In this document: positions 9,518 to 17,927 of the stretch, one piece after another
Layout: each line of letters begins with the position of its first letter
Numbering within the stretch: position 1 is the first letter of the stretch
Assembly (NCBI RefSeq): GCF_001700505.1
Contig: NZ_MAPV01000162.1
Location: 1 to 41,582, forward strand
Length of the DNA: 41,582 nt
Origin: Streptomyces mutomycini
Lineage (GTDB): Bacteria > Actinomycetota > Actinomycetes > Streptomycetales > Streptomycetaceae
Direction of reading: 5' to 3'
Position numbers and translations under genes: made by a program
Notes under the pieces: model-generated
What the model was told of the DNA's origin: nothing
The model's database searches: none
Seen by the model: the letters and a program-made list of their open reading frames with translations, nothing else

Positions 9518-10840
9518 CTATTCCTGTGCGGGTCGTCCGAGCTGGCGTACGGTCCATCCGGCCATGCGCCAGGCGTCGGCGTCGATGAGGTTGCGGAGGT
9601 CGACGAGGACCTGGTCCGCGACCAGTGGGGCGAGGGCCTTAGGGTCGGCCTCTCGGAAGTGGGGCCACCCGGTGGCCAGGACGATCAGTTGGGCGCCCTG
9701 GACGGAGTCGTCGAGGGCTTCGGCGTAGTCAAGCTCCGGGTGCCGACGCAGTGCCGTGGGCACGGCGTGCGGGTCGTGGACGGTGACGGTCGCTCCGCGC
9801 TGGTGCATGAGGGCGGCGATCGCCAGGGCCGGGGATTCGCGGACATCGTCGGTGCCAGCTTTGAAGGAAGCTCCCCAGACGGTGATGCGTACGCCGTCGA
9901 CGGGGTGGCCGAGAGTCTGCTCGATGAGCCTCAGCGCGGCGGTGGGCCGCGATTCGTTGACCTCCTCGGCGGCTCGTAGAAGGGTTGCTGCTTCGGTGGC
10001 GCCGAGGGTGCGGGCGGAGGCGGTGAATGCGCGGACGTCCTTCGGGAGGCAGCCGCCGCCATAACCGGGGCCGGCGTTGAGGCCGCCGCGGCCGATACGG
10101 GGGTCGAGGCCGATGGCCTCGGTGAGCTGTTGGACGTCGGCTCCGGCGGCGTTACACATGTCGGCGACGCCGTTGATGAAGGAGATCTTCATGCCGAGGT
10201 AGGCGTTGGCGGCGCCCTTGATGAGTTCGGCGGTGACGGGGTCGGTGACGAACAGCGGGATCCCGTTCGCCAGGAGAGGTGCGTAAACCTGGCGAACGGC
10301 GTCCTCCGCGCGGGCCGAGGGGACGCCGACGACGATCCGGTCGGGTCGCAGGGTGTCGTCGATGGCGTGGCCCTCGCGGAGGAACTCCGGGTTCCAGACG
10401 ACCTCCACGTCCTCACCCGCCGGGGAGAGACGCGCGAGGAGTGCGCCGAGGTCGCGTGAGGTGCCGACGGTGACCGTGGACTTGCCGATGACCACTGCCG
10501 GGCGGGTCAGGTGCGGGGCGAGGGCGCGGGCGGCGCCGAAGACCTGTCCGGTGTCGTAGCTGCGTCCGTCCGCGTCGATCGGCGTGCCCACGGCGAGGAA
10601 GTGGACGTCCGCGAACTCGGCCGCCTCTTCGAGGCTGGTGGTGAACCGCAGTCGTCCAGTGGCGGTGTGGGTGGTGAGGAGTTCGGGCAGGCCGTCCTCG
10701 TAGATGGGGCACTCGCCGGCGTTGAGGCGGTCGATCTTCGCCTGGTCCAAGTCCACGCCGATGACCTCGTGGCCGATCTCGGCCATGGCAGCGGCGTGGG
10801 GGATGCCCAGGTGACCGCAGCCGATGACGGATACGCGCAT
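9518..10840 (-). CDS. UDP-glucose/GDP-mannose dehydrogenase family protein (440 aa)
   Basis: Probably an NAD-dependent nucleotide-sugar dehydrogenase that oxidises UDP-glucose or a related sugar nucleotide to the uronate in two steps. The N-terminal Rossmann fold begins VIGCGHLG (5-12), a GxGxxG-type dinucleotide loop with C-G-H in the middle. The family's central helix carries K208 (ELIKGAANAYLGMKISFIN), and the active-site motif GGGCLPKD has the nucleophile C264. The C-terminal sugar-nucleotide domain shows GASFKAGTDDVRESPA. Length is typical for the family. It starts at ATG 10840, 109 bases after the SIR2-like gene ends, and is followed closely by the MazG-like remnant. No glycosyltransferases or other capsule genes surround it, so the usual exopolysaccharide role is not supported by context. 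The substrate cannot be settled from sequence alone. Confidence 0.88.
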   Translation of the reverse strand: MRVSVIGCGHLGIPHAAAMAEIGHEVIGVDLDQAKIDRLNAGECPIYEDGLPELLTTHTATGRLRFTTSLEEAAEFADVHFLAVGTPIDADGRSYDTGQVFGAARALAPHLTRPAVVIGKSTVTVGTSRDLGALLARLSPAGEDVEVVWNPEFLREGHAIDDTLRPDRIVVGVPSARAEDAVRQVYAPLLANGIPLFVTDPVTAELIKGAANAYLGMKISFINGVADMCNAAGADVQQLTEAIGLDPRIGRGGLNAGPGYGGGCLPKDVRAFTASARTLGATEAATLLRAAEEVNESRPTAALRLIEQTLGHPVDGVRITVWGASFKAGTDDVRESPALAIAALMHQRGATVTVHDPHAVPTALRRHPELDYAEALDDSVQGAQLIVLATGWPHFREADPKALAPLVADQVLVDLRNLIDADAWRMAGWTVRQLGRPAQE

Positions 10841-10949
10841 GGGATCTACGCTCCTTTCCTTGCCTCTCGCCCGCCCGGTGAGTCCGGGCCGGCCGGGTGC
10901 GTCACGCTAGCGTCACCCCCCCCGGCGCGGCCCTCTTCGTGCAGGTGAA

Positions 10950-12182
10950 TCAACCAGCGTGCCGTTTCAGGAGATTGACGAGTGCGGGCAGCGCCTCAGC
11001 GGCGGTTGCCCGGCATACCAGATCACCGTCCTGGGGCCCCTCCAGCGGGTACGGCATGAACTGGCCGTCGTGCCAGAAGCCCTCCGGATCCAGGTAGACG
11101 ACCTGCATGCCGCGAGCACGGGCGCGAGCCTGGACCTTGCGTCGGTCGGCGTGCAGGCCGACGACGAGGAGTGCCTTGGCGCCGTCGACCCACTCGACGT
11201 CGGGTACGGCCTGGTCGTAGCGGCGCATGAAGCACTCGTCGAGGCCGGCGCGCGCGGCGAGCACGTCGAAGTTGTTGGTGATGACCGGGCCGACGAGGTG
11301 CCCGGCGTCCTTCAGTTCCTTCAGCGCCCACATGGCCGGAGTCGGCTCGGCCAGAAAGCAGGCACGGAACATCTCCACGAATTCCGCGGTCTTCTCCTCC
11401 GGCTCTGTCAGCACCTCATGGAGGAGCGTGTCCGCGGTCGGGGAGAGAGTGAAGCGATGCTCACGCGGCTCGTGGCCCTGGCGGTCGGTGACCCGGTAGA
11501 TCTCGTGGAGCCGGTGCAGGGGCGGGATACCCGCCTCGACCGACGTACCGCATCCGATCTCCACCTGGAACGGCCGCAAGTCCACGAGGACGGACAGGTC
11601 CGGCACGCGGGTCGGCGTGCCGGGGCGGTCCTTGAACCGGATTCCGGTGGAGAGCACGTTCCACGGCAGTTGCCGGACAGCGGGCGGCGGCGCGTAGGAC
11701 ACAGAGGCGATCTGCACGTCCAGGCTCCGGTAGCCGGCTGGGAGGGTGCGGCCCGCAGCGGCGTCCTGGGGGTGGACGTCGTGCTCGGTGATCCGGCACT
11801 TCAGATCCCGCCGTGTCCATAAGAATCCACCGGGGGCCTCCTTCCAGCCGCCGGTGGCGAGCGAATCCCACAGGGCGTCGTGGTGCGCGTCGATCTCGTC
11901 GGCCGGGGCGGATGCGGAGTGATAGAGGTACAGGTCGGTCAAGCCGATGGCCGGCGCAGCCGTGGTGGGCACCAGGCCGTACCGGTAGCGGTAGTGGATG
12001 ATCCGCCGCCGTGCGTCGTCGGAGGCCGCCCAGCCGGACTGGCCGGCGGTGGCCTTCTCCTGGGTGCGGCGCCAGATGCCTTCCTCGATGTAGCGGGGGC
12101 GGTCGGCGTCGCCGAAGTACGTCTTCCAGACCTGCTGCTGGTCGGGGACGAGCTGGTCGATGACGATGTACGGGATGTCCAT
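10950..12182 (-). CDS. SIR2-like NAD-binding protein with unknown N-terminal domain (410 aa)
   Basis: The C-terminal half has the layout of a SIR2 Rossmann-type fold: GCGTSVEAGIPPL (210-222) matches the GAGxSxxSGIPxF loop, ITNNFDVLAARAGL (301-314) matches the TxNxDxLxxxAG motif, and LLVVGLHAD followed by VVYLDPEGF matches the closing strands. The histidine expected in an H-G motif after the N-D segment is not visible (CFMRRYD there), so deacetylase or NADase activity is uncertain. Residues 1-200 match nothing I know. I chose ATG 12182, preceded by AGGGAGG at ideal spacing, over the GTG at 12203, because the ribosome site lies between them. It sits upstream of a UGDH-family gene and a MazG-like remnant. 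SIR2 proteins in such islands are often anti-phage NADases, but here that is only a hypothesis. Confidence 0.72.
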   Translation of the reverse strand: MDIPYIVIDQLVPDQQQVWKTYFGDADRPRYIEEGIWRRTQEKATAGQSGWAASDDARRRIIHYRYRYGLVPTTAAPAIGLTDLYLYHSASAPADEIDAHHDALWDSLATGGWKEAPGGFLWTRRDLKCRITEHDVHPQDAAAGRTLPAGYRSLDVQIASVSYAPPPAVRQLPWNVLSTGIRFKDRPGTPTRVPDLSVLVDLRPFQVEIGCGTSVEAGIPPLHRLHEIYRVTDRQGHEPREHRFTLSPTADTLLHEVLTEPEEKTAEFVEMFRACFLAEPTPAMWALKELKDAGHLVGPVITNNFDVLAARAGLDECFMRRYDQAVPDVEWVDGAKALLVVGLHADRRKVQARARARGMQVVYLDPEGFWHDGQFMPYPLEGPQDGDLVCRATAAEALPALVNLLKRHAG

Positions 12183-12364
12183 GATCCCTCCCTGGGGAAT
12201 CACGCGTGGATGTTCCAGATGGCTGACGAGGTGCAGGCCGTCCCGCCCCGGGCAGCCGAAGCCGCGCTGAGCGGGGCGGTTCTTCAGCGCCGCTCGACGA
12301 GAGAGCAGCGCGGGAGGCTCCGGCGGTCGAGCGCGGGCAGACGGCGGCGGTGCCGGAAAGGGCC

Positions 12365-12577
12365 TCAGCGGTCCGAGGGCAGGCTCGCGTCCGGTGCGAC
12401 GGCGGTGGGCCGATGGCCAGCTCCTTCAAGGAGCGGGCCGGCGTGCTCACGCAGTGCCCAGGCCGGGCCGACCAGGCCGGCGACGGCCAGGAACGTGAGC
12501 GCGATTCGACCTCCGTGGTCGGCCCGTGCGGTTGTGGACGCGGCGATTCGGGCATGGCGGCGCCGTGCCCCGATCAC
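12365..12577 (-). CDS. Small protein with one possible membrane helix (70 aa)
   Basis: Function unknown. ATG 12577 overlaps the stop of the preceding gene (ATGA), which is the main reason to believe it is real. Residues 24-40 (RIALTFLAVAGLVGPAW) could form a single membrane helix after a basic N-terminus, suggesting an inner-membrane protein with its tail outside. The C-terminus is short and Pro/Ala-rich. It lies between a 148-aa unknown gene and the SIR2-like gene in the same direction. Confidence 0.5.
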   Translation of the reverse strand: MIGARRRHARIAASTTARADHGGRIALTFLAVAGLVGPAWALREHAGPLLEGAGHRPTAVAPDASLPSDR

Positions 12578-13020
12578 GAGGTGCCGCCGAGGGCGCGTTC
12601 GTGTGCATCCAAGAGGCGGCTGGTCTGCGCGTACAACCGCTCCAGCTCCGCCGTGGTGAGGATGAGGGCGCCATTGAGGGTCGAGCCGTCATCGAAGTGG
12701 AACTCGACGGGAACCGACCCTTGCCGGGCCCTCGGGTCGTAGACCGCGTCCCGGCCGGCCAGCAGCGTCGCGTGGGTGGCCTTCACCGGCACGGGCCTGA
12801 GCGTCGTCCCGTCAGCGGGCGCGGACCACTGGGTCCCGCCCCCGGGAGGGCGCAGGTGGTAGGTCGTGGCGGAGCCCTCACCAGGGAGGGCGACCACGAC
12901 CCCCACACGGTCCTCGCGGGCACTGTCGGTGGCGAGGTCGCCGAGCCGGGGAATGAAGGGAGCTGCGGTACCTAACCCGGCTCCCTGGGATGGGAGGTGG
13001 GGAGAACGTCGTGGCGTCAT
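12574..13020 (-). CDS. Hypothetical protein (148 aa) in the XRE operon
   Basis: Not recognised. Residues 35-120 look like a small beta-rich domain (DRVGVVVALPGEGSATTYHL, later VPVEFHFDDGSTLNGALIL), followed by a C-terminal helix (TAELERLYAQTSRLLDAHER). There is no signal peptide or membrane helix. ATG 13020 is 55 bases after the XRE regulator stop; the ribosome site is weak (CAGGG). It is coupled by a four-base overlap to the 70-aa gene. Placement behind a helix-turn-helix regulator suggests co-expression. Codon use fits a real gene. Confidence 0.65.
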   Translation of the reverse strand: MTPRRSPHLPSQGAGLGTAAPFIPRLGDLATDSAREDRVGVVVALPGEGSATTYHLRPPGGGTQWSAPADGTTLRPVPVKATHATLLAGRDAVYDPRARQGSVPVEFHFDDGSTLNGALILTTAELERLYAQTSRLLDAHERALGGTS

Positions 13021-13075
13021 GCCCTGAAGTTAGGGGCCGGCCAACCCTCGAATATGAGCCGGAGGAATACGACCT

Positions 13076-14305
13076 CTATCCGTCCAGGTGGAAGCGGTCG
13101 GACATGCGCCGCAGCTTCTCCCGCGTGGCTGCTCGTTCCGCGTAGACGATGCTGCGAAGCGTCGAACGGGCGATGGGGTGGTTCCGTACGAGCTGGGGCG
13201 CGATCCGCTCGGCTGTCTCCAGTTCGGCCAGGGCCTTTCCCCGGTTCCCGTCCCACAACCAGGCTCGCGCGACATCCATGTGGTGGTGTCCCTGGCGGGA
13301 GTTGGGCAGCGAACCCACCAGTCCCGGGCTGGTACGGCGGTTTATCTCCAGCGCCTTGCCCTGCTTGCCCATTTCCAGGGCCACGCTGATCGCGTGGATC
13401 TGCACGTTCCCGGCAGAGAACGTCAGCGAATGCCGGTCGTACACCGGTGCCCCGACGTACGCGTCCATGCGTTCGGCAGCAGCTTTCGCGTGTCCGATCC
13501 GGTCCTCGGCCTCCGAGGAGCGGCCGGCTCGGGCGGCAGAGACCGCAGCCCGTAGCTGCAGCGTGCCCCAGGCCCGCACGGCCAGCGGCTCGCCACGGTC
13601 GTACTCCTGCTCCACCGAGGTGATCGCCTTGTCCGAGAGCGTCAGAGCGTCGGCCCAGTCAGCCGTCGCCCACATGTCCCAGACCCTCATCCAGTCGGCG
13701 ACGGCGGGCAGCACCGGATCTCCCGACAACCTGGCTGACCATGCGGCGCGTTCGCAGGCCATGGCGACCAGTTCGGGGTGTCCGAGGGAGTGGGCGGCGG
13801 TGTGTGCGAACTTGCAGCACACGGCGTAGATGGCATACGCCTCCTCCCGCTCGTGCCCCTCCGACTCCTCAGCCAGGGCGCGCGCCTCGCGGAACAGGTC
13901 CGGGAGAACCCGGAGAATCGCCACGTTGGAAGCGGTGTCCCGCAAGCGGTGCAGCCGGGTTACCTCACGCCACAGCTGTGATGCGGGCCGCGGTGCGCCG
14001 TCGAAGACGGGGACGAGGTCGTAGCGGCGCAGCTCGCGCAGGATCGACGAGGCGGCAACCTGCCACTGGTTGTCGTCGGGGGAGCTGCTGTATGGCCGCC
14101 CGATCAGGTCGTTCGGATGGACGTGCAGCTCTGCGGCCACCTGGTTGAGCAGCCCGACCCGGTCCAGCTCGATCAGGCCACGTTCCATCTTCGAGACCCA
14201 GCCCTGCGACTTTCCCAGGGCCGTCGCCAGGTCGGCCTGCGGCATGCCCAACCGCAGCCTCGCCCTGCGGGCGCGCTTGCCGATCTCCTCGGCTTCCTCC
14301 AGCAT
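13076..14305 (-). CDS. XRE-family helix-turn-helix regulator with helical C-terminal domain (409 aa)
   Basis: The DNA-binding domain is N-terminal (about 6-62): IGKRARRARLRLGMPQADLA, then LGKSQGWVSKMERG, a lambda-repressor-type helix-turn-helix. The remainder, about 330 residues, is all-helical with repeated Ala-rich helices of TPR type (for example EAEDRIGHAKAAAERMDAYV and GKALAELETAERIAPQLV), a layout common in streptomycete regulators that sense peptides or metabolites. ATG 14305 has AGGAGG eight bases upstream; the longer ORF to 14587 lacks such support. It is divergent from the DUF1932 dehydrogenase gene across 299 bases, so it may control both directions, and it heads the run leading to the SIR2-like and UGDH-family genes. 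Ligand unknown. Confidence 0.85.
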   Translation of the reverse strand: MLEEAEEIGKRARRARLRLGMPQADLATALGKSQGWVSKMERGLIELDRVGLLNQVAAELHVHPNDLIGRPYSSSPDDNQWQVAASSILRELRRYDLVPVFDGAPRPASQLWREVTRLHRLRDTASNVAILRVLPDLFREARALAEESEGHEREEAYAIYAVCCKFAHTAAHSLGHPELVAMACERAAWSARLSGDPVLPAVADWMRVWDMWATADWADALTLSDKAITSVEQEYDRGEPLAVRAWGTLQLRAAVSAARAGRSSEAEDRIGHAKAAAERMDAYVGAPVYDRHSLTFSAGNVQIHAISVALEMGKQGKALEINRRTSPGLVGSLPNSRQGHHHMDVARAWLWDGNRGKALAELETAERIAPQLVRNHPIARSTLRSIVYAERAATREKLRRMSDRFHLDG

Positions 14306-14604
14306 CAGGACACCTCCTGGCCGCCGGACGATCCGGCGCGATCGCCGGTCTGTCCGTACAGAGTTCGTCTCCAGCACGGTACCCATGACGCGGCTTGCGC
14401 GTGAGTCAGCTGCCGCGTCAGGGGTGCCCCAGCCGTGTTCCCTGCTTCGCCATGAAGGGCCGACACGAGGTAGGGAGAACTTCTGCCTCGTGTCGGCGAC
14501 CGGCCCGTCCGAGCCTGGTGCCCAGTCCTCCGCCGTTGCTGCTCCACGACAGCGGATCATGTTGATAGGGAACACACCACGTCGCATTTCACCGGAGGCA
14601 GCCA
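14306..14604. promoter_or_regulatory. Divergent intergenic region between XRE regulator and dehydrogenase
   Basis: These 299 bases must hold the promoters of both divergent genes. Ribosome sites are visible at each end (GGAGG at 14593-14597 for the dehydrogenase; AGGAGG, read on the minus strand, for the regulator). I see no clear operator palindrome and cannot place the promoters. Confidence 0.4.
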
Positions 14605-15447
14605 GTGACCGTCGTGACCGTCTTGCACCCTGGATGCATGGGAGCGGCGGTCACCGCCGAGCTTGTCGCCGGCGGCCACGGCGTGCTGTGGGTTTCCAAG
14701 GGGCGCAGCGAGAACACGTGGCGGCGCGCGAGGGAGGCGGACGCCACGGCCTGTGACTCGCTTGCGGAAGCGCTGTCCCGTAGTGCCGTCGTTCTTTCGG
14801 TCTGCCCTCCGCAGGCGGCGGAGGAGGTGGCAGCTGCGGTGGCTGCGCATGCCTTCGCTGGGGTGTACGTCGATGTCAATGCCATCAGTCCCCAGCGCGT
14901 GCAGCGCATCGCCGAGGAGATCCGTCCCGGATCCGAGGTCGTCGACGGTGCCGTCTTCGGTCCGCCGCCGGGTGGAGGGCGTACGGCACGGCTCTATCTC
15001 GCAGGGGTCGGCCCCGCCGTCGACCTGGTGGAGCCGCTGTTCGCGAAGTCCTCACTGCATGTGCGCCGGGCAGGCGAGGCCATCGGTTCCGCTTCCGCCC
15101 TGAAGATGGCCTTCGCCAGTTACCAGAAAGCCGCTCGTACTCTCGCAGGGGTCTCCCACGCGCTCGCACACGCCCATGGAGTCGGCGACCAGCTCACGGC
15201 TGAAGCCGAGATCATGGTCTCTGCGATCCTCTCCGATCCGGGATACCTGCCGAGCGTGGCTGCCAGGGCCTGGCGCTGGGCGCCCGAGATGGAAGAGGTC
15301 GCCGAGACTCTCCGGGCGGCCGACCTGCCCGCCGACATGGCCGAGGCTACGGCTCGGGCCCTTTCGTTCTGGGAGCAGGACAAGGACCAGTACGACTTGC
15401 CGGTCGCGCAGGTCCTCTCTCAGCTCCGGTCAGGAAGAACCACTTGA
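14605..15447 (+). CDS. NAD(P)-binding DUF1932 dehydrogenase-like protein (280 aa)
   Basis: The N-terminal Rossmann domain belongs to the 6-phosphogluconate/beta-hydroxyacid dehydrogenase superfamily: VTVLHPGCMGAAVTAELVAG (3-22) has the G-x-M-G-xx-hydrophobic loop, and ADATACDSLAEAL and VVLSVCPPQAA follow as in that superfamily. VDVNAISPQ (about 89-97) and DGAVFGPPPGGG (115-126) fit the substrate loop. The helical C-terminal part (SALKMAFASYQKAARTLAGV, with the K near 172 in the catalytic-lysine region) matches the DUF1932 type. The GTG start has GGAGG at good spacing. It is a single gene, divergent from the XRE regulator and convergent with the relaxase gene. The substrate is unknown. Confidence 0.85.
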   Translation: MTVVTVLHPGCMGAAVTAELVAGGHGVLWVSKGRSENTWRRAREADATACDSLAEALSRSAVVLSVCPPQAAEEVAAAVAAHAFAGVYVDVNAISPQRVQRIAEEIRPGSEVVDGAVFGPPPGGGRTARLYLAGVGPAVDLVEPLFAKSSLHVRRAGEAIGSASALKMAFASYQKAARTLAGVSHALAHAHGVGDQLTAEAEIMVSAILSDPGYLPSVAARAWRWAPEMEEVAETLRAADLPADMAEATARALSFWEQDKDQYDLPVAQVLSQLRSGRTT

Positions 15448-15482
15448 CCCCGCTGCCGCCGAGAGTGCCCGCCCAGGGTTGA

Positions 15483-17183
15483 TCACCTACGCCGAGGCCG
15501 AGAGGTAGCGGTGGGTGCGGCCGGTGGCGCAGGCTGCGGGAGAGCTACGGGGCGTAGGACGGTGCTACGTGCCTGTGCCGCCTGAGCTTGCCGGCTTGGA
15601 GCGGGCCTCTGCGAGAGCCGTTGTACGCGCCAGGCCAGTGTGCGTGCTGGGGAGCGGGCGTCGTCGAGGGCGCGTTCGTCTGCCGCCTGCTGCAACAGCT
15701 GGCCGGGATCGTGGCCTGCGGTCTCCGCAGCGGCCAATGCGGTGGTCAGCGCATCGGTGGCGGGGTCGGCGAGGATTTGGTCAGCGTGTGCGGGGGTGGT
15801 CTGGCGGATGAGCTGGGCGTACCGGACTGCGACCTTCTGAGGCGGTCGATGCTGGCCGGCGGCAGGCAGGTGCCCGGATGAGATTCGCTCGTAGGCGGCC
15901 TGGAGGTGGAGCAGAGTCTGGTGGGCGGCTGCGGCCTGCTGGTTGTGCTGTTGTTGGTCGTGCCAGCGGGCGGCGGCGATGACGGCCAGGAGCGCGGCAT
16001 CGAGGAACATCGCCAGGAGAGCTCCGTCCTTGGGTGATGGCTCGCGGAGCATAGATTTCACTGCCCCGCGCAGGGCACGGGCGTGGTGGTGTTCGGCGTG
16101 GATACGTGAACGGGTTGCCCGTTCGAAGGCAGAGGCCGCTGAACGGAGTTGGGTACGGATGTCCGGCGGTGCGGTGAGGGCCACGGCGTCGAGTGCTTCG
16201 CCGAGGGCGGCCAGGTGGGCCTGGGCGGCTTCGGCGTCCGGCCGGCCGAGGTGGTGGGGGATGCGCTCTGTGGCTGCGGTGGCTTGGTGCCACGGGTGCG
16301 GCCGTAGATGCCCGTTGGGATTGCCGACCGGGATGTCTGCTGCGGTGAGACGGCTCTGGATCTTGGGGAGGGAGAGGTCCGGTGACAGCGTGGGGCCGGA
16401 GAACCACACCGGTTCTCCTTCGGCGTTCGTGTCGTGCTCCAGGGCGACTTTGTAGCCGCGTGGTTCTCCGGAGGGAAAGTGCAGGACCTCGACGAGGACG
16501 CCGTTGGTGCGGGTGAGTAGAGCGAGGAACTCCTCGGTGTTGGTGGCGGCAGCCGCTGCTGTGCGGACAAGGGTGCGCAGGCGTACGCGGGCGGGCTTGT
16601 CGTGGCCGGTGCGGCGGGCCTTCTCCTGCTCGGCGCGGGTGGGCCGTTTCGCGGCGGTGCGGTCTCCGCGTACGACTTGGAAGAGGCCGTATTCCTTCTC
16701 GATTGCTGCGAGTTCGCGGTCGGCGGTGAGGTAGTCGTTCCAGTGGCGTGCGGTGCGCAGGTCGCCTCGGATCTTGGTGGCGGCGATGTGGATGTGGTCG
16801 TCGGCATGCCGGACGGCGACCCATCGGCAGCCGTCCGGATCGTCTGTCGGTGCGATGCCGGTCGCTGTGACGACACGGCGGGCGATGTCCGCCCATTCGG
16901 CGTCGTCGAGGATGCGGTCGCCGGGTGCGGCGCGGACGGAGCAGTGCCACACGTGCTGCTTGGGGGCCCGGCCGAGTCGCCTGGCCTGCTGGACGCGTAG
17001 GTCGAGGTCGGCCACGAGGAGCTTCTTCGTGGCGGCGGTGTCGTCGGTGCGGCCGGGGTCGGGTGCGAAGCCGTCCCAGGAGGCGACGAGGTGCGGGTCG
17101 GTGTGCTCGTTGGCCCGGCCGGGGCCGTAGAGGTAGCGGATGAGGCCGGCTGTGCTCTTGCCGCTGCTGATCTTCGCGATCAC
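15483..17183 (-). CDS. mobA: MobA-type relaxase (566 aa)
   Basis: This is the DNA-nicking relaxase of the mobilization module. It would cleave oriT, stay bound to the 5' end through a tyrosine and guide the strand to a recipient. The three-histidine metal motif is clear: HADDHIH (H126, H130, H132). Tyrosines near the N-terminus (RYLYGPG, Y17 or Y19) are candidates for the nicking residue. The relaxase domain spans about 1-260; the rest is helical and Ala/Gln-rich, with a hydrophobic segment (LLAMFLDAALLAVIAAARW) that might touch the membrane. ATG 17183 overlaps the mobC stop by four bases. It appears intact. With no integrase or translocase nearby, it probably depends on a co-resident conjugative element. 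Confidence 0.87.
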   Translation of the reverse strand: MIAKISSGKSTAGLIRYLYGPGRANEHTDPHLVASWDGFAPDPGRTDDTAATKKLLVADLDLRVQQARRLGRAPKQHVWHCSVRAAPGDRILDDAEWADIARRVVTATGIAPTDDPDGCRWVAVRHADDHIHIAATKIRGDLRTARHWNDYLTADRELAAIEKEYGLFQVVRGDRTAAKRPTRAEQEKARRTGHDKPARVRLRTLVRTAAAAATNTEEFLALLTRTNGVLVEVLHFPSGEPRGYKVALEHDTNAEGEPVWFSGPTLSPDLSLPKIQSRLTAADIPVGNPNGHLRPHPWHQATAATERIPHHLGRPDAEAAQAHLAALGEALDAVALTAPPDIRTQLRSAASAFERATRSRIHAEHHHARALRGAVKSMLREPSPKDGALLAMFLDAALLAVIAAARWHDQQQHNQQAAAAHQTLLHLQAAYERISSGHLPAAGQHRPPQKVAVRYAQLIRQTTPAHADQILADPATDALTTALAAAETAGHDPGQLLQQAADERALDDARSPARTLAWRVQRLSQRPAPSRQAQAAQARSTVLRPVALPQPAPPAAPTATSRPRRR

Positions 17184-17833
17184 CGTGGCCCCTTTGTGGC
17201 GGCAACCTGATTGGTGGCTGCTGCGATGTGGCGGACGGCGGTGCCGGCCGTGTCGAGGACGCGTTCCGCATGGTCGAGGAGTGCGGTGCCCCCAGGGTGT
17301 GGACGGTCGCCGGAGTTGAGCTTCTTGGCGATCTGGTTGACGTTGTGGCCGATCTTGGCGACTTCACCTCGGAGGGCTGTGAGTTCGTCGATGTAGTCGT
17401 CGAGCTGAGTGCGCTGACCAGGCAGCGTGAGGTCTCCCTGGATGTGGGCCATGACGACGGCGCCGACGTAGTGGGCGGCGGCGATGTTCAGCGAGCGGGC
17501 CACGGTGAGGATCGCTGTTTTCTCGTCGGTGCTGTAGCGGACGTCCACGCGTTCCTTGCGCTGGGTCTCTTTGCGCTGACGGCGGCGGGCGACTCGGTGC
17601 AGTGCGGCGGCTTCGGCGGCACGCTGCGGCAGCACGGTGCGGGTGGCGGTGTCGACGGGCTTGTTCGGGTCGGGCGCCCCCTGGCGCTCGAGCTCCTCCG
17701 CCACCCCCGGGGCGGAGGCATCTGCGATGGACCGGCCCGTGGACGGTCCAACGCCATACCTTGCTCCGCCTGAAGCCGGGGTGTAGGTGGTCTGCTGCTG
17801 CGCCGGGAAGGGTTCGCGGACGGGCCTGTGCAT
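17180..17833 (-). CDS. mobC: MobC-like relaxosome accessory protein (217 aa)
   Basis: MobC-type proteins bind next to the nick site and help the relaxase melt oriT. The first 90 residues look disordered. From about 95 on the pattern is that of MobC: a basic strand-helix DNA-binding part (RKERVDVRYSTDEKTAILTV), then a helical segment ending in VAKIGHNVNQIAKKLNSG, which contains the family's characteristic GxNxNQIAxxxN motif. ATG 17833 has AGGAG at good spacing. It is translationally coupled to the relaxase gene downstream. A hairpin upstream (17867-17904) is a reasonable place for oriT. Confidence 0.85.
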   Translation of the reverse strand: MHRPVREPFPAQQQTTYTPASGGARYGVGPSTGRSIADASAPGVAEELERQGAPDPNKPVDTATRTVLPQRAAEAAALHRVARRRQRKETQRKERVDVRYSTDEKTAILTVARSLNIAAAHYVGAVVMAHIQGDLTLPGQRTQLDDYIDELTALRGEVAKIGHNVNQIAKKLNSGDRPHPGGTALLDHAERVLDTAGTAVRHIAAATNQVAATKGPR

Positions 17834-17866
17834 GAGAGCTCCTGCAAGCGGTGGTGGAGGGAGAGG

Positions 17867-17904
17867 GCCCGTTCCTCCGGTGCTGATTCATGGGAGGAAC
17901 GGGC
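17867..17904. other. 12-base hairpin upstream of mobC: terminator or part of oriT
   Basis: A perfect 12-base inverted repeat, GCCCGTTCCTCC (17867-17878) with GGAGGAACGGGC (17893-17904) and a 14-base loop, lies between the DUF2637 gene and mobC. It could terminate the DUF2637 transcript. Its position directly ahead of the mobC-mobA pair is also where mobilizable elements keep oriT. No T-run follows on the minus strand, which slightly favours oriT. Confidence 0.5.
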
Positions 17905-17927
17905 TGGGGTGACGTGGGGTGCGAGGT

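Noticed and set aside
9518..10840. Assigning a capsule or teichuronic-acid role to the UGDH-family gene
   Set aside because: No glycosyltransferase, flippase or polymerase genes lie nearby.
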